Positions 41,493 to 50,061 of a stretch of DNA of 64,000 nucleotides are shown piece by piece (positions within the stretch are counted from its first letter, which is position 1; each line of letters starts with the position of its first letter). This DNA comes from WLNJ01 sp037131165. GTDB lineage: Bacteria; Actinomycetota; Thermoleophilia; Solirubrobacterales; Solirubrobacteraceae. The notes under the pieces were generated by a model that was not told where the DNA came from, did not search any database, and was given only the letters and a program-made list of their open reading frames with translations. The stretch covers positions 1 to 64,000 of the forward strand of contig JBAXRO010000001.1 in the NCBI GenBank assembly GCA_037131165.1, written 5' to 3'. The position numbers and the translations under genes were made by a program.

Positions 41493-44027
41493 TCAGGGAG
41501 CGGGAGCGCCGGCCCAGCCGCCCGCGTAACACGGGATGCCGCCACAGGCGTCGATGATCTTGCCGTTGATCTGGAGGAACGATGCCTTCATCGCGCGCCC
41601 GGTCGCAGAGCGACGCGGATGCTCGTGAGGATCGACGCCGTCGTTCCCACTGGCACCCGACGCCTCGACCGGGGGCACGTTTGCGAACCCCGGAGGCGTG
41701 TTGCCAAGCCAGCCACCGGAGCCGTTCGAGCGAACGGGACCGGAGTCGAAGTAGACCAAAGCCGACCCGCTGAACGGGTACGAGGTGATCGTCGGGAGGT
41801 TCCAACCGGGGTTGGTGGCTCCACCACGTCCGGCGTCGACGATCGGGCGGTGGATGCTGGCGCCGATCGAACGGGCCCCGGTGTCTGCAGTGATGTTGTG
41901 GACCTGGTGGTCACCGAGTCCGACCTGCATCAGCACCTGATGGGGTGGCGTGTTCGGCAGCGGGTTGGTCGTCATGCGGTTGACGTAACCGCTCGGCTCG
42001 GCCCTGTCCCAGATGTCCTGGAGCATCGCCAGCCCGAGCGACCGGTTGAGCGCGTCCCCGTACGAGGACTTGTAAGCGACGAGGTAGCCCTCGAAGTCGG
42101 TCGAACGGTCGAGCAGGGTCGAGTAGGTCATTCCGTTGACCCCCAGGACCGCACGGTCGAAGTCCGGGGCGATCGCGGTGAGCAGGCCACCGAGGATTCC
42201 GCCCTGGCTGTTTCCGTCGTAGAACAGGCGGTTGCCTTCGATCAGGCTGTTGCCCTTCGAGTCCTGGAAGGCCGCGTTGGTGCGGAATCCGGCCGAGTTG
42301 ACGAGGGCCCGCCCGAGGTAGAGCTCGTTGAGCATGCCCTGCTGGGTGCGATCGGCCATCTTCCTGAAGTTGCCGAGGTAGATCAGGGCGCCGAGCGCCG
42401 TGGCTACGTCCTCCGAGGCGAAGCCGATCTCGTCGGTTGCGCAGTAGATGTAGCCGTACGTGTTGGCGAAGTCGACCTGAGCGTCGGAACCGACCTCTCC
42501 CCTGCCGCCGAGCAGTCCGTGCCCATAGATCACCGGGCGACGCGGAATCGCGTCACCGTCGGTGGTGTCACCGGTGAAGGCGCTCTTGGGGATCTCGCAT
42601 CGGTACTTGAGGTCGAAGGTCCCGTTCTGGACCGGGGTTGCGTCGGGCCCGGCGCCGGGCGCGTAGTTCATCACCGTGCCTACCGCGCACGGAACGCCGC
42701 TCCTGCTGGTCAGGTAGCACGGAACGGTGACCGTGCCCTCGACCCGGCGGGCGATCTTGTCGCTGATGCCGATGGTCGTGACGGTGTCAACGGTGAAGGC
42801 CGGCGAAGTGCCGGTCGGTACGAGGTCGGCCAGGTTGGTGTCGCCGAGCTTGGCGAATGCGTCGTTGCGCATGGCGAGCATGCGCCCGGTGAGGCTCTCC
42901 GAGCTTGAGACCGTGAAGTCCCACGCCAGCTGCAGATTGGAGCGAGTGACGCCACCGGCCGCCAAGGCCGAGAAGATCGTCTCGAAGTTGCCACGACGGG
43001 ACTCGACAACGGCCCTGTTGGTGATCACCGAATCGCGGTAGAGCTTGAACGCCGCCGGCGTGGCGACCGGGGCACCGCTGGCAGTCTTGAGCCCGGCCAG
43101 GCCGACAGCGTAAGTGTGACCCTCGGTCAGAGCCTTCGCCGGGTGGATCAGCAACGGCGTCTCGGAACCGGTCACGGTCGAGTCGAGCTCCGCCCAGACG
43201 GGGACACGGGCGCCCGTCGCCTTGTCGACCAGGACGACCGAGGAAGTACCGAGTGAGAAGTTCCCGATCGAGCCAATCGAAGGCCACTTGCTGTTGCTGG
43301 CGATGGCCGCTCGGGTCGTCGGATTGTCGCCCGTGCCCGCGACCAGGCCGGGCAGGTGGACAACGATCTTGGGAGTCGGGCTGAAGCCGTCGTTGCGGTT
43401 CCACTCGGCCGGATCGAAGGTCGCCCCCGGACTCGCGAGCGTGCCGGTCGCCACTGTCGATGCCCGGTCGAAGTTGACTCGACGACCGGTGGCCGACGTC
43501 GCGTCGGCCTTCGTGTACCAGTTGCTCGGGTAGGGGAGGAGGCAGCGGCCTGCGCCATCGACGACGAACTCGCACCGGCTGGCAGTGGCGGCCTTGACGG
43601 TGGCCGCTGCGTCAAGCGCCTTGCAGCGGCTGGCCTTACTCAGGGTGCCGGACTTGGTCACAGCGGACCCGCTGACCGGGGTTGCCTTGAGCTCGTAGCG
43701 GATCGTCGCGCACTGGTTTGCGAGGGAAACCCCTGTGGCCCCCAGTGCGATCTGCTTGACGTTGCTCGACGCGCCCGGGTACTGCTTCGGATCGAAGATG
43801 GGAACCTTGACTCCCGCAGCGGCGATCGTTCCGGTGACCGTCACCGAACGGGCGGTCGGCCCGGAGAGCTTGAACTTGAATGTCTTCGAGCTGACAACCG
43901 TCTTCGCCGAGGTTGAGACCGAACTGAACGAGAATCCGGTCGCCGCCGAGGCGGTGGCGGCACCACTTCCGATCGCGACTGATGAGACTGCGACCGCGAG
44001 CGCGGCCCTTCGGATGATCTTCGACAC
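41493..44027 (-). CDS. Large secreted alpha/beta-hydrolase-like protein
   Basis: 844 residues. Signal peptide (ALAVAVSSVAIGSGAATASA), an Ig-like/adhesin region (about 30-130), a middle beta-rich region resembling bacterial Ig-like Big_5 (PVWAELDSTVTGSETPLLIH), then a hydrolase-like domain. It has a strand-turn GHGLLGG region, the nucleophile elbow YDGNSQGGILGG (GxSxG type), a candidate Asp in GLGDHQVHN and candidate His in GVDPHEHPR. Probably an extracellular esterase or lipase; substrate unknown. No regulatory site is evident upstream, where 246 bases separate it from the divergent ccr gene. Confidence 0.8.
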   Translation of the reverse strand: MSKIIRRAALAVAVSSVAIGSGAATASAATGFSFSSVSTSAKTVVSSKTFKFKLSGPTARSVTVTGTIAAAGVKVPIFDPKQYPGASSNVKQIALGATGVSLANQCATIRYELKATPVSGSAVTKSGTLSKASRCKALDAAATVKAATASRCEFVVDGAGRCLLPYPSNWYTKADATSATGRRVNFDRASTVATGTLASPGATFDPAEWNRNDGFSPTPKIVVHLPGLVAGTGDNPTTRAAIASNSKWPSIGSIGNFSLGTSSVVLVDKATGARVPVWAELDSTVTGSETPLLIHPAKALTEGHTYAVGLAGLKTASGAPVATPAAFKLYRDSVITNRAVVESRRGNFETIFSALAAGGVTRSNLQLAWDFTVSSSESLTGRMLAMRNDAFAKLGDTNLADLVPTGTSPAFTVDTVTTIGISDKIARRVEGTVTVPCYLTSRSGVPCAVGTVMNYAPGAGPDATPVQNGTFDLKYRCEIPKSAFTGDTTDGDAIPRRPVIYGHGLLGGRGEVGSDAQVDFANTYGYIYCATDEIGFASEDVATALGALIYLGNFRKMADRTQQGMLNELYLGRALVNSAGFRTNAAFQDSKGNSLIEGNRLFYDGNSQGGILGGLLTAIAPDFDRAVLGVNGMTYSTLLDRSTDFEGYLVAYKSSYGDALNRSLGLAMLQDIWDRAEPSGYVNRMTTNPLPNTPPHQVLMQVGLGDHQVHNITADTGARSIGASIHRPIVDAGRGGATNPGWNLPTITSYPFSGSALVYFDSGPVRSNGSGGWLGNTPPGFANVPPVEASGASGNDGVDPHEHPRRSATGRAMKASFLQINGKIIDACGGIPCYAGGWAGAPAP

Positions 44028-44273
44028 GCTTTGTCCCCTCCCCGGGATTGCTTGACTGATGGCCGCTACTCGAGCGACCGACCGGGGGGAATCTACACGC
44101 GCGGTCGATCGAAGGTGCTGATCGGCAAACCAAACGGTGTACGGACACGCGTGAGCCGCCCGCCGCCACCGCTCCGCGCCGACCGCGCCCCAAGGGGAGC
44201 CGCACCGCCCGTGCGGGTCCCGCTACGATCCCGGCGTCCTGCACCATCAACGCACAGGGAACGAGAGCCAACA

Positions 44274-45530
44274 GTGAGCGTCGACATCAGCAACATCACC
44301 GACCCGGGAGCCGAGCCGGGAACCCTGCCCGCAACGATGCCCGCCTGGGTGATCCGCGAGGACCGCTTCGGCGAGCCGATCGACGCGATCCAGCTCGAGG
44401 ACATCGCACCGCCCGAGCCCGGACCGTTCGAGGTGATCGTCCGCACGATGGCCGCGGGAGTCAACTTCAACAACGTCTGGGCAGCCCGAGCCGAGCCGAT
44501 CTCCGTGTTCCGCTACGGCGACCACCCTGAGACCGGCCACCACATCGGCGGCTCGGACGCTTCGGGAATCGTCTGGAAGGTCGGAGAGGGCGTCACCCGC
44601 TGGAAGGTGGGCGACGAGGTCGTCGTGCACTGCAACCAGGCCTCCTACGAGGACCCGGAGGTCCACGGCCTCGACCCGCTCGCGGCACCGAGCCAGCGGA
44701 TCTGGGCTTACGAGACGACTTGGGGTTCCTTCGCTCAGTACTGCAAGGTCCAGGCCCAGCAGCTCCTGCCCAAGCCTGAGAATCTCTCCTGGGCCGAGGC
44801 GGCCTCATACGGCCTGACGTACTTCACGGCCTACAGGATGCTGATGGACAGGGCGCAGATCCAGGCAGGCGACAAGGTCCTGATCTGGGGCGCTGCCGGC
44901 GGCCTCGGGGTCTTCGCGACCCAGCTGTGCGCGATGGCCGGAGCCAAGTCGGTCGGTGTCGTCTCCTCCCCCGAGAAGGGCAAGCTGCTCGAGCAGATCG
45001 GCGCCACCGGCTGGATCGATCGCAACGAGTTCGCCGGGATGATGCGCAAGGGCGACGAGGACAAGGAGCAGGAGACGGCCCGCTTCAAGGAGTCCCGCCG
45101 CTTCTGCAAGGCGGTCGAGGAGATCCTCGGCGGAGCCCCCGACATCGTCTTCGAGCATGTCGGCAAGGCCACCTTCCCGACGTCGGTGCTCTGCGTCAAG
45201 CCGTTCGGCAAGGTCGTGATCTGTGGCGCGACGTCGGGCTACAACCTCGACTTCGACGTCCGCTACCTGTGGATGAAGCAGAAGGAGATCGTCGGCTCCC
45301 ACTTCGCGAACGCGTGGGAAGCCACCCGGGCGAACCAGCTGATCGAGACCGGTCGGGTACGCCCGGTACTCTGGCGCACCATGGGATTCGACGGAGTCGC
45401 CGAGGCTCACCAGCTGATGAGCGACAACAAGCACTTGGGCAAGATCGCGGTCCTCGTCGGCGCGAAGGACGAGGAAGAGGGCCGCACTGTCGATGGCCCC
45501 GGAGCGATCCGGGCCGAGGTAGGTGCCTGA
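44274..45530 (+). CDS. ccr: Crotonyl-CoA carboxylase/reductase
   Basis: 418 residues. It reductively carboxylates crotonyl-CoA to ethylmalonyl-CoA with NADPH and CO2, the key step of the ethylmalonyl-CoA pathway. Within the zinc-free MDR fold, segments that separate Ccr from simple enoyl reductases are present: AGVNFNNVWAARAEP (CO2-pocket Asn), RIWAYETTWGSFAQY (Phe/Glu side of the pocket), and VGSHFANAWEA (His). NADPH loop WGAAGGLGVFATQL. The C-terminal ~25 residues (DEEEGRTVDGPG) are an acidic tail. GTG 44274 is preceded by AGGGAACGAG; the next gene overlaps its stop (TGATG). Ecm and MeaB downstream support the assignment. Confidence 0.93.
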   Translation: MSVDISNITDPGAEPGTLPATMPAWVIREDRFGEPIDAIQLEDIAPPEPGPFEVIVRTMAAGVNFNNVWAARAEPISVFRYGDHPETGHHIGGSDASGIVWKVGEGVTRWKVGDEVVVHCNQASYEDPEVHGLDPLAAPSQRIWAYETTWGSFAQYCKVQAQQLLPKPENLSWAEAASYGLTYFTAYRMLMDRAQIQAGDKVLIWGAAGGLGVFATQLCAMAGAKSVGVVSSPEKGKLLEQIGATGWIDRNEFAGMMRKGDEDKEQETARFKESRRFCKAVEEILGGAPDIVFEHVGKATFPTSVLCVKPFGKVVICGATSGYNLDFDVRYLWMKQKEIVGSHFANAWEATRANQLIETGRVRPVLWRTMGFDGVAEAHQLMSDNKHLGKIAVLVGAKDEEEGRTVDGPGAIRAEVGA

Positions 45531-45862
45531 TGGCCGGCAAGGGTGGAATCGTCCAGATCCCGTGGTACGCCACGGTGCTTCGACATCACACGTTCGAGGA
45601 TGCGATAGCCGAGATCGCTCCTGTCGCGCTCAAGTACGGCGCGACCGCCTACTCGGTGACCCGCAACCGCGACGATCGCTACAAGTTCCTCCAGAGCGCG
45701 ACGTTCGAGCGCTACGACGACTTCACCGCCTACTGGGAGGGACCCGAGTTCCAGGAGTTCAGGTTCCGCTTCGGAGGCTGGTTCCAGATCCCGGTGCTCT
45801 ACAGCTGGAACGACGACGTCTGCTCCGGCGAGACCCGCTTCGCGGACGCAGCGTCGAACTGA
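45530..45862 (+). CDS. Ccr-coupled 110-aa protein, ferredoxin-like-fold candidate
   Basis: 110 residues, soluble. Composition and pattern (IVQIPWYATVLRHHTF, FLQSATFERYDDFTAYWEGP, FRFRFGGWFQIPVLYSWND) recall small dimeric alpha/beta-barrel proteins, such as the antibiotic-monooxygenase-like group, but no family is certain. It starts within the ccr stop (TGATG), so it is translated with Ccr and may serve the pathway. It is convergent with clpS with no spacer between the stops. Confidence 0.7.
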   Translation: MAGKGGIVQIPWYATVLRHHTFEDAIAEIAPVALKYGATAYSVTRNRDDRYKFLQSATFERYDDFTAYWEGPEFQEFRFRFGGWFQIPVLYSWNDDVCSGETRFADAASN

Positions 45863-46153
45863 TCAGCCGCGCTCGAGCGGTGCCATCGTCAGGCCCGCGT
45901 CGTTGAGCTGCTCCCAGTAGAGCTCGGCCTGTTCCTTGTGGCCGGACCAGACGAGCGCTTGCCCGCTCTTGTGGATCGTGTCCGCCAGCCTGTAGCCGGC
46001 ATCGAGGTTGACCCCGGGGATGTAGCGGGCGAGGACGTGAGCGACATGGTCGAAGGTGTTGTGGTCGTCGTTGCGGACGATGACCCGCCAGCTGTCGCCG
46101 TGCCCGGTTCCCGGCCCCGAGACACGGGGCCTTTCGACTGTCTTGGCGCTCAC
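45863..46153 (-). CDS. clpS: ATP-dependent Clp protease adaptor
   Basis: 96 residues. ClpS delivers N-degron substrates to the Clp protease. The core has WRVIVRNDDHNTFDHV (N-degron pocket Asn/Asp pair), then TIHKSGQALVWSGHKEQAE with the conserved Gly and Lys region. A basic/Pro-rich 22-residue N-terminal extension precedes it. ATG 46153 overlaps the stop of the upstream MBL-fold gene (ATGA), so they are coupled. Confidence 0.93.
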   Translation of the reverse strand: MSAKTVERPRVSGPGTGHGDSWRVIVRNDDHNTFDHVAHVLARYIPGVNLDAGYRLADTIHKSGQALVWSGHKEQAELYWEQLNDAGLTMAPLERG

Positions 46154-47022
46154 TGGGCCGATTCTTCAGCCTCAGCACGCTTCGCCCAGTAGCGGGCGAG
46201 TCCGGCGTGAAGCTGGTCGGGCGGGGACGCTTGGAAGTAGGCCTCGGCGACCGCGTCCCCGACCTCGCGGGCGAGCCTCTCCCGGACGGCGTCGGCGAAC
46301 GGCCCCGGTTCGAGGTCGCGGGCAAGTGCGGCATGGTCATCGAGGCAGGACCGGACAGCTGCGATCTGGGCATCGACGTCGTCGACCTGCCCCCAGTGGG
46401 TCAGGCCGAGCCGGGTCGGCTTCCAGGCCGCGATCGCGTCGAGCGACTCGTGCCACAGTTCGAGGTTGATGTCTGGAGGAGGCGTCGGCGCGACCGTCGC
46501 CCCGGCAGGCGGGATCCTGACCCCGGCGACGTCGCCTACGAACGCCATGCCGGTCGGGACATGGCGGAAAGAGACGTGGTGCTGGGCGTGGCCGGGTGTG
46601 TACAGCACGTCGAATCCCCCCGACCAGGGAATCGTCTCCCCTCCACTGAGTACCTTCACCGACTCCTCCGGCACTGGCAGGATGTCGCCCCAGAGCCTCT
46701 GCATCTCGTCGCGGTAGAGCATCCCGGCGCTGTTGACCAACCTCGAGGGGTCGATCATGTGTCTGGCTCCCCGCTCGTGAACCCAGACCTCGACCCCCGG
46801 CCAGCGTTCGGCGAGCAGGCCCGTCCCGCCGGCGTGGTCGAGGTGGATGTGAGTCAGGAGGATCGCCTTCGGCCGCTCCCCGCCGAGCGCCTCCTCCAGC
46901 GTGTCGGCACAGACCGACGGGCCAGGGTCGATGATCACGTCTCCGACCTGCCAGCAGCAGAGGACCTTCTCGCGACCGAGATGCAGGAGATCAATCGGGC
47001 GGGGCGCTGCCTGCGTACTCAT
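46150..47022 (-). CDS. Metallo-beta-lactamase-fold hydrolase
   Basis: 290 residues. Metal-ligand motifs: THIHLDHAGG, TPGHAQHHVSF, and FVGDVAGVR; a later His in GLTHWGQVDD completes the site. A C-terminal helical tail follows. MBL-fold enzymes often hydrolyse thioesters or lactones; substrate unknown. TACTGT lies 8 bases before the ATG. Coupled to clpS and divergent from ecm. Confidence 0.88.
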   Translation of the reverse strand: MSTQAAPRPIDLLHLGREKVLCCWQVGDVIIDPGPSVCADTLEEALGGERPKAILLTHIHLDHAGGTGLLAERWPGVEVWVHERGARHMIDPSRLVNSAGMLYRDEMQRLWGDILPVPEESVKVLSGGETIPWSGGFDVLYTPGHAQHHVSFRHVPTGMAFVGDVAGVRIPPAGATVAPTPPPDINLELWHESLDAIAAWKPTRLGLTHWGQVDDVDAQIAAVRSCLDDHAALARDLEPGPFADAVRERLAREVGDAVAEAYFQASPPDQLHAGLARYWAKRAEAEESAQ

Positions 47023-47038
47023 TACGTCGCACAGTACC

Positions 47039-47044
47039 TACACT
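47039..47044 (+). promoter_or_regulatory. -10-like box TACACT for ecm
   Basis: TACACT ends 9 bases before ATG 47054, with no Shine-Dalgarno site between; the divergent MBL-fold gene has TACTGT within the same 30 bases. Confidence 0.4.
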
Positions 47045-47053
47045 CCACCCACC

Positions 47054-49048
47054 ATGACCGAACACAGACTCGATACCCCTGACCGCCCTTGGATGATGCG
47101 GACCTACGCCGGTCACTCGACCGCCGCGAAGTCCAACGAGCTCTATCGCAAGAACCTCGAGAAGGGCCAGACCGGCCTCTCGATCGCGTTCGACCTCCCC
47201 ACCCAGACCGGCTACGACGCCGGGCATGAACTCGCACGGGGCGAGGTCGGCAAGGTCGGCGTGCCGGTTGCCCACAAGGGCGACATGAAGACCCTGCTCG
47301 ACGGGATCCCGCTCGACAAGATGAACACGTCGATGACGATCAACGCGACAGCCGCGTGGCTGCTCGCCCTCTACATCGTCACGGCCGAGGATCAGGGAGT
47401 GACCCAGGACCAGCTCCAGGGAACCACCCAGAACGACATCATCAAGGAGTTCCTGGCACGAGGGACGTATGCCTTCCCTCCCGGGCCGTCGATGAGGCTG
47501 ATCGCCGACATGGTCGCCTACACGGTCACCGAAGTGCCGAAGTGGAATCCGATCAACATCTGCTCCTACCACCTCCAGGAGGCCGGGGCGACGCCGGTCC
47601 AGGAGATCGCATACGCGATGAGCAACGCGATCGCCGTTCTCGATGCCGTACGCGAGCGGGTCGACGAGTCGCTGATGCCCCAGGTCTTCTCGAGGATCTC
47701 CTTCTTCGTCAACGCCGGGGTGAGGTTCGTCGAGGAGCACGCGAAGCTGCGGGCGATGGGGATCCTCTGGGACGAGCTCGGCCGCGAGCGCTACGGAGTC
47801 GAGGACCCGAAGCTCAGGCGCTTCCGTTACGGAGTCCAGGTCAACTCGCTTGGGCTCACGGAGGCCCAGCCCGAGAACAACGTCCAGCGGATCGTGCTGG
47901 AGATGCTTGCCGTGACCCTCGGTCGCGACGCGAGGGCCCGGGCGATCCAGCTCCCCGCGTGGAACGAGGCCCTCGGGCTGCCGCGACCGTGGGACCAGCA
48001 ATGGTCGCTGAGGATCCAGCAGGTCCTCGCCAAGGAGACCGACCTGCTCGAGTACCCCGATCTGTTCGAAGGCTCGAAGGTGATGGACGGGCTCGTCGAT
48101 GAACTCCTCGCCGGAGCCCGGGCCGAAATTGCGGTCGTCGCCGAGCACGGCGGAGCGGTCGAGGCCGTCCCCTACATGAAGGCCCAGCTGGTCGAGAGCC
48201 ACCGCGAGCGCCTGCGGAGGATCGAGGAAGGCACCCAGACGGTCGTCGGACTCAACGAGTACCGCGAGACCGAGGAGTCGCCCCTCACCGCCGACGCCGA
48301 AGGTGGAATCCTCGTGGTCGATCCGGCGGTCGAGGCCGAGCAGAAGGCCGCGCTTGAGGTCTGGCGCGGCGAACGCGACGAGGCCGCTGTCGAAGCCGCA
48401 CTCGCCGAGGTCGCCCGGGTCGCAAAGACCGACAACGAGAACATCATGCCCTCGACGATCGAAGCCGCCCGAGTCGGGGCAACGACCGGCGAGTGGTCGC
48501 AGGCACTGCGCGACGCCTTCGGCGAGTACCGCGCGCCGACCGGAGTCGGCGAGGCGTCGGGAGCGGGAGCGAACGATCCGGAACTCGAGCCCCTGCGCGA
48601 TCAGGTCGACACCGTCTCGGACGCTCTCGGACGCAGGTTGAGGATCCTTGTCGGCAAGCCCGGCCTCGACGGCCACAGCAACGGAGCCGAGCAGATCGCC
48701 GTTCGGGCAAGGGACGCCGGGATGGACGTTGTCTACGAGGGAATCCGCCTGACTCCCTCCCAGATCGCCTCCTCCGCCGTGCAGGAGGGAGTCCACGTGA
48801 TCGGCCTCTCGATCCTCTCGGGTTCGCACAGGGAGCTGATCCCGTCGGTGATCGAGGCGCTGAGAGAAGCCGGGGCCGGCGACGTGCCGGTCGTGGTCGG
48901 CGGGATCATCCCCGACCAGGACGTCCCCGAGCTCGAGGCGGCCGGGGTTTCAGCCGTCTACACGCCCAAGGACTACGACCTCAACCGGATCATGGGCGAG
49001 ATCGTCGCGCTGGTAGCCGAGCGCAACGGAGTCACCCAGTCGGCGTGA
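47054..49048 (+). CDS. ecm: Ethylmalonyl-CoA mutase (B12-dependent)
   Basis: 664 residues, single chain. It isomerises ethylmalonyl-CoA to methylsuccinyl-CoA. The N-terminal signature DRPWMMRTYAGHSTAAKSNE followed by YRKNLEKGQTGLSIAFDLPT is that of Ecm/MeaA rather than methylmalonyl-CoA mutase. The substrate barrel spans about 1-480, then a linker and a B12-binding domain with LRILVGKPGLDGHSNGAEQI, where the DGHxxG His ligates cobalt. Neighbouring ccr and the coupled meaB chaperone agree. The stop overlaps the meaB GTG. Confidence 0.92.
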   Translation: MTEHRLDTPDRPWMMRTYAGHSTAAKSNELYRKNLEKGQTGLSIAFDLPTQTGYDAGHELARGEVGKVGVPVAHKGDMKTLLDGIPLDKMNTSMTINATAAWLLALYIVTAEDQGVTQDQLQGTTQNDIIKEFLARGTYAFPPGPSMRLIADMVAYTVTEVPKWNPINICSYHLQEAGATPVQEIAYAMSNAIAVLDAVRERVDESLMPQVFSRISFFVNAGVRFVEEHAKLRAMGILWDELGRERYGVEDPKLRRFRYGVQVNSLGLTEAQPENNVQRIVLEMLAVTLGRDARARAIQLPAWNEALGLPRPWDQQWSLRIQQVLAKETDLLEYPDLFEGSKVMDGLVDELLAGARAEIAVVAEHGGAVEAVPYMKAQLVESHRERLRRIEEGTQTVVGLNEYRETEESPLTADAEGGILVVDPAVEAEQKAALEVWRGERDEAAVEAALAEVARVAKTDNENIMPSTIEAARVGATTGEWSQALRDAFGEYRAPTGVGEASGAGANDPELEPLRDQVDTVSDALGRRLRILVGKPGLDGHSNGAEQIAVRARDAGMDVVYEGIRLTPSQIASSAVQEGVHVIGLSILSGSHRELIPSVIEALREAGAGDVPVVVGGIIPDQDVPELEAAGVSAVYTPKDYDLNRIMGEIVALVAERNGVTQSA

Positions 49049-50013
49049 GCGGCGATCGGGGGGCCGGGCTTGGCAGGAGGCTCGCCGAACGGGACCTGAC
49101 AGCCGCGCCCGAAGCCCTGAACCTGCTGGAGAGCAGCGCCGGCGGTGATGCCGCCGATCGGTCCGCGCTGCTGGCTGAGGTATCCCCCGCCAGCCTCGGT
49201 GCCGAGCCACCCGGGTTGATCGTCGGCATCACCGGTCCTCCCGGGGCCGGTAAGTCGACGCTGATCTCTTCGCTTTGCCGCGACCTTCGCGAAGGCGGTC
49301 GCACTGTCGCCGTGATCGCGGTCGACCCTTCGTCGAAGCGGTCGGGCGGCTCGCTCCTCGGCGACCGCGCGCGGATCGCCTTCGACCCGTCCGACAGGGG
49401 CCTGCTGATCCGCTCGATGGCCGCTGGCGAACGGCTCGGCGGCCTCGCGAGGCCAACGCGCGATGCCGCGGCCGCCCTGGCTGCTGCGTTCGACATCGTC
49501 GTCGTCGAGACGGTCGGCGTCGGCCAGTCCGAGACTGAGATCGCAGAGGTCGCCGACACCGTCTGCGTCGTCGTGCAGCCAGGGTCAGGCGACACGCTCC
49601 AGTTCATCAAGTCCGGGATCATGGAGATCCCCGACGTGCTGGTCGTCACCAAGGCGGACCTCGGCACGATCGCCCAACGGGCGAGGCGCGACCTCAACGC
49701 CGCGCTGCGCTCGCTCGGTGTGAAGGAGACCAAGGTCGTCGCAGTCAGTTCGGTTCCTCCCGCAACCGGGATCGACTCGCTGATCGACGCCATCGACTCG
49801 CACGCCGAGGGCTCCGACCTCGCTGTCGGCCGGGCCGCCCGTCGCCGCGTACAGGCGCTTGGGGAGTTCGCCGACGAGTACGGCCGTCGGGGAATGGAGG
49901 CGCTCGGAGGACGCAGGGCAGCAGTGAAGCAACTCGAGTCGCTTGACTCGGGAGGCGGTGTGCCTGGCATGGTTGCGGAGCTCGCCGCGCGCTCCGGCCT
50001 CGCCAGCGGTTAG
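49045..50013 (+). CDS. meaB: MeaB-type GTPase chaperone of B12-dependent mutase
   Basis: 322 residues. A G3E GTPase protects and reactivates acyl-CoA mutases. P-loop GPPGAGKSTLISSL, the DPSSKRSGGSLLGDR switch region, VVVETVGVGQSE and VVTKADLG base-recognition motif. The C-terminal helix with RRRVQALGEFADEYG is typical. GTG 49045 overlaps the ecm stop by 4 bases, implying that mutase and chaperone are made together. Confidence 0.93.
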   Translation: MSGDRGAGLGRRLAERDLTAAPEALNLLESSAGGDAADRSALLAEVSPASLGAEPPGLIVGITGPPGAGKSTLISSLCRDLREGGRTVAVIAVDPSSKRSGGSLLGDRARIAFDPSDRGLLIRSMAAGERLGGLARPTRDAAAALAAAFDIVVVETVGVGQSETEIAEVADTVCVVVQPGSGDTLQFIKSGIMEIPDVLVVTKADLGTIAQRARRDLNAALRSLGVKETKVVAVSSVPPATGIDSLIDAIDSHAEGSDLAVGRAARRRVQALGEFADEYGRRGMEALGGRRAAVKQLESLDSGGGVPGMVAELAARSGLASG

Positions 50014-50061
50014 GAACCGGCCACCCGGGCCAGCGGGCGACCGGGACGACTCAACCCCGGC

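Noticed and set aside
46991..48829. 612-residue minus-strand frame opposite ecm
   Set aside because: A typical high-GC shadow: rich in Asp, Leu, Gly, Arg with no domain, antisense to a clearly conserved enzyme.
47054..49048. Assignment as methylmalonyl-CoA mutase
   Set aside because: The N-terminal signature and single-chain length match ethylmalonyl-CoA mutase (MeaA group), and ccr is close by.
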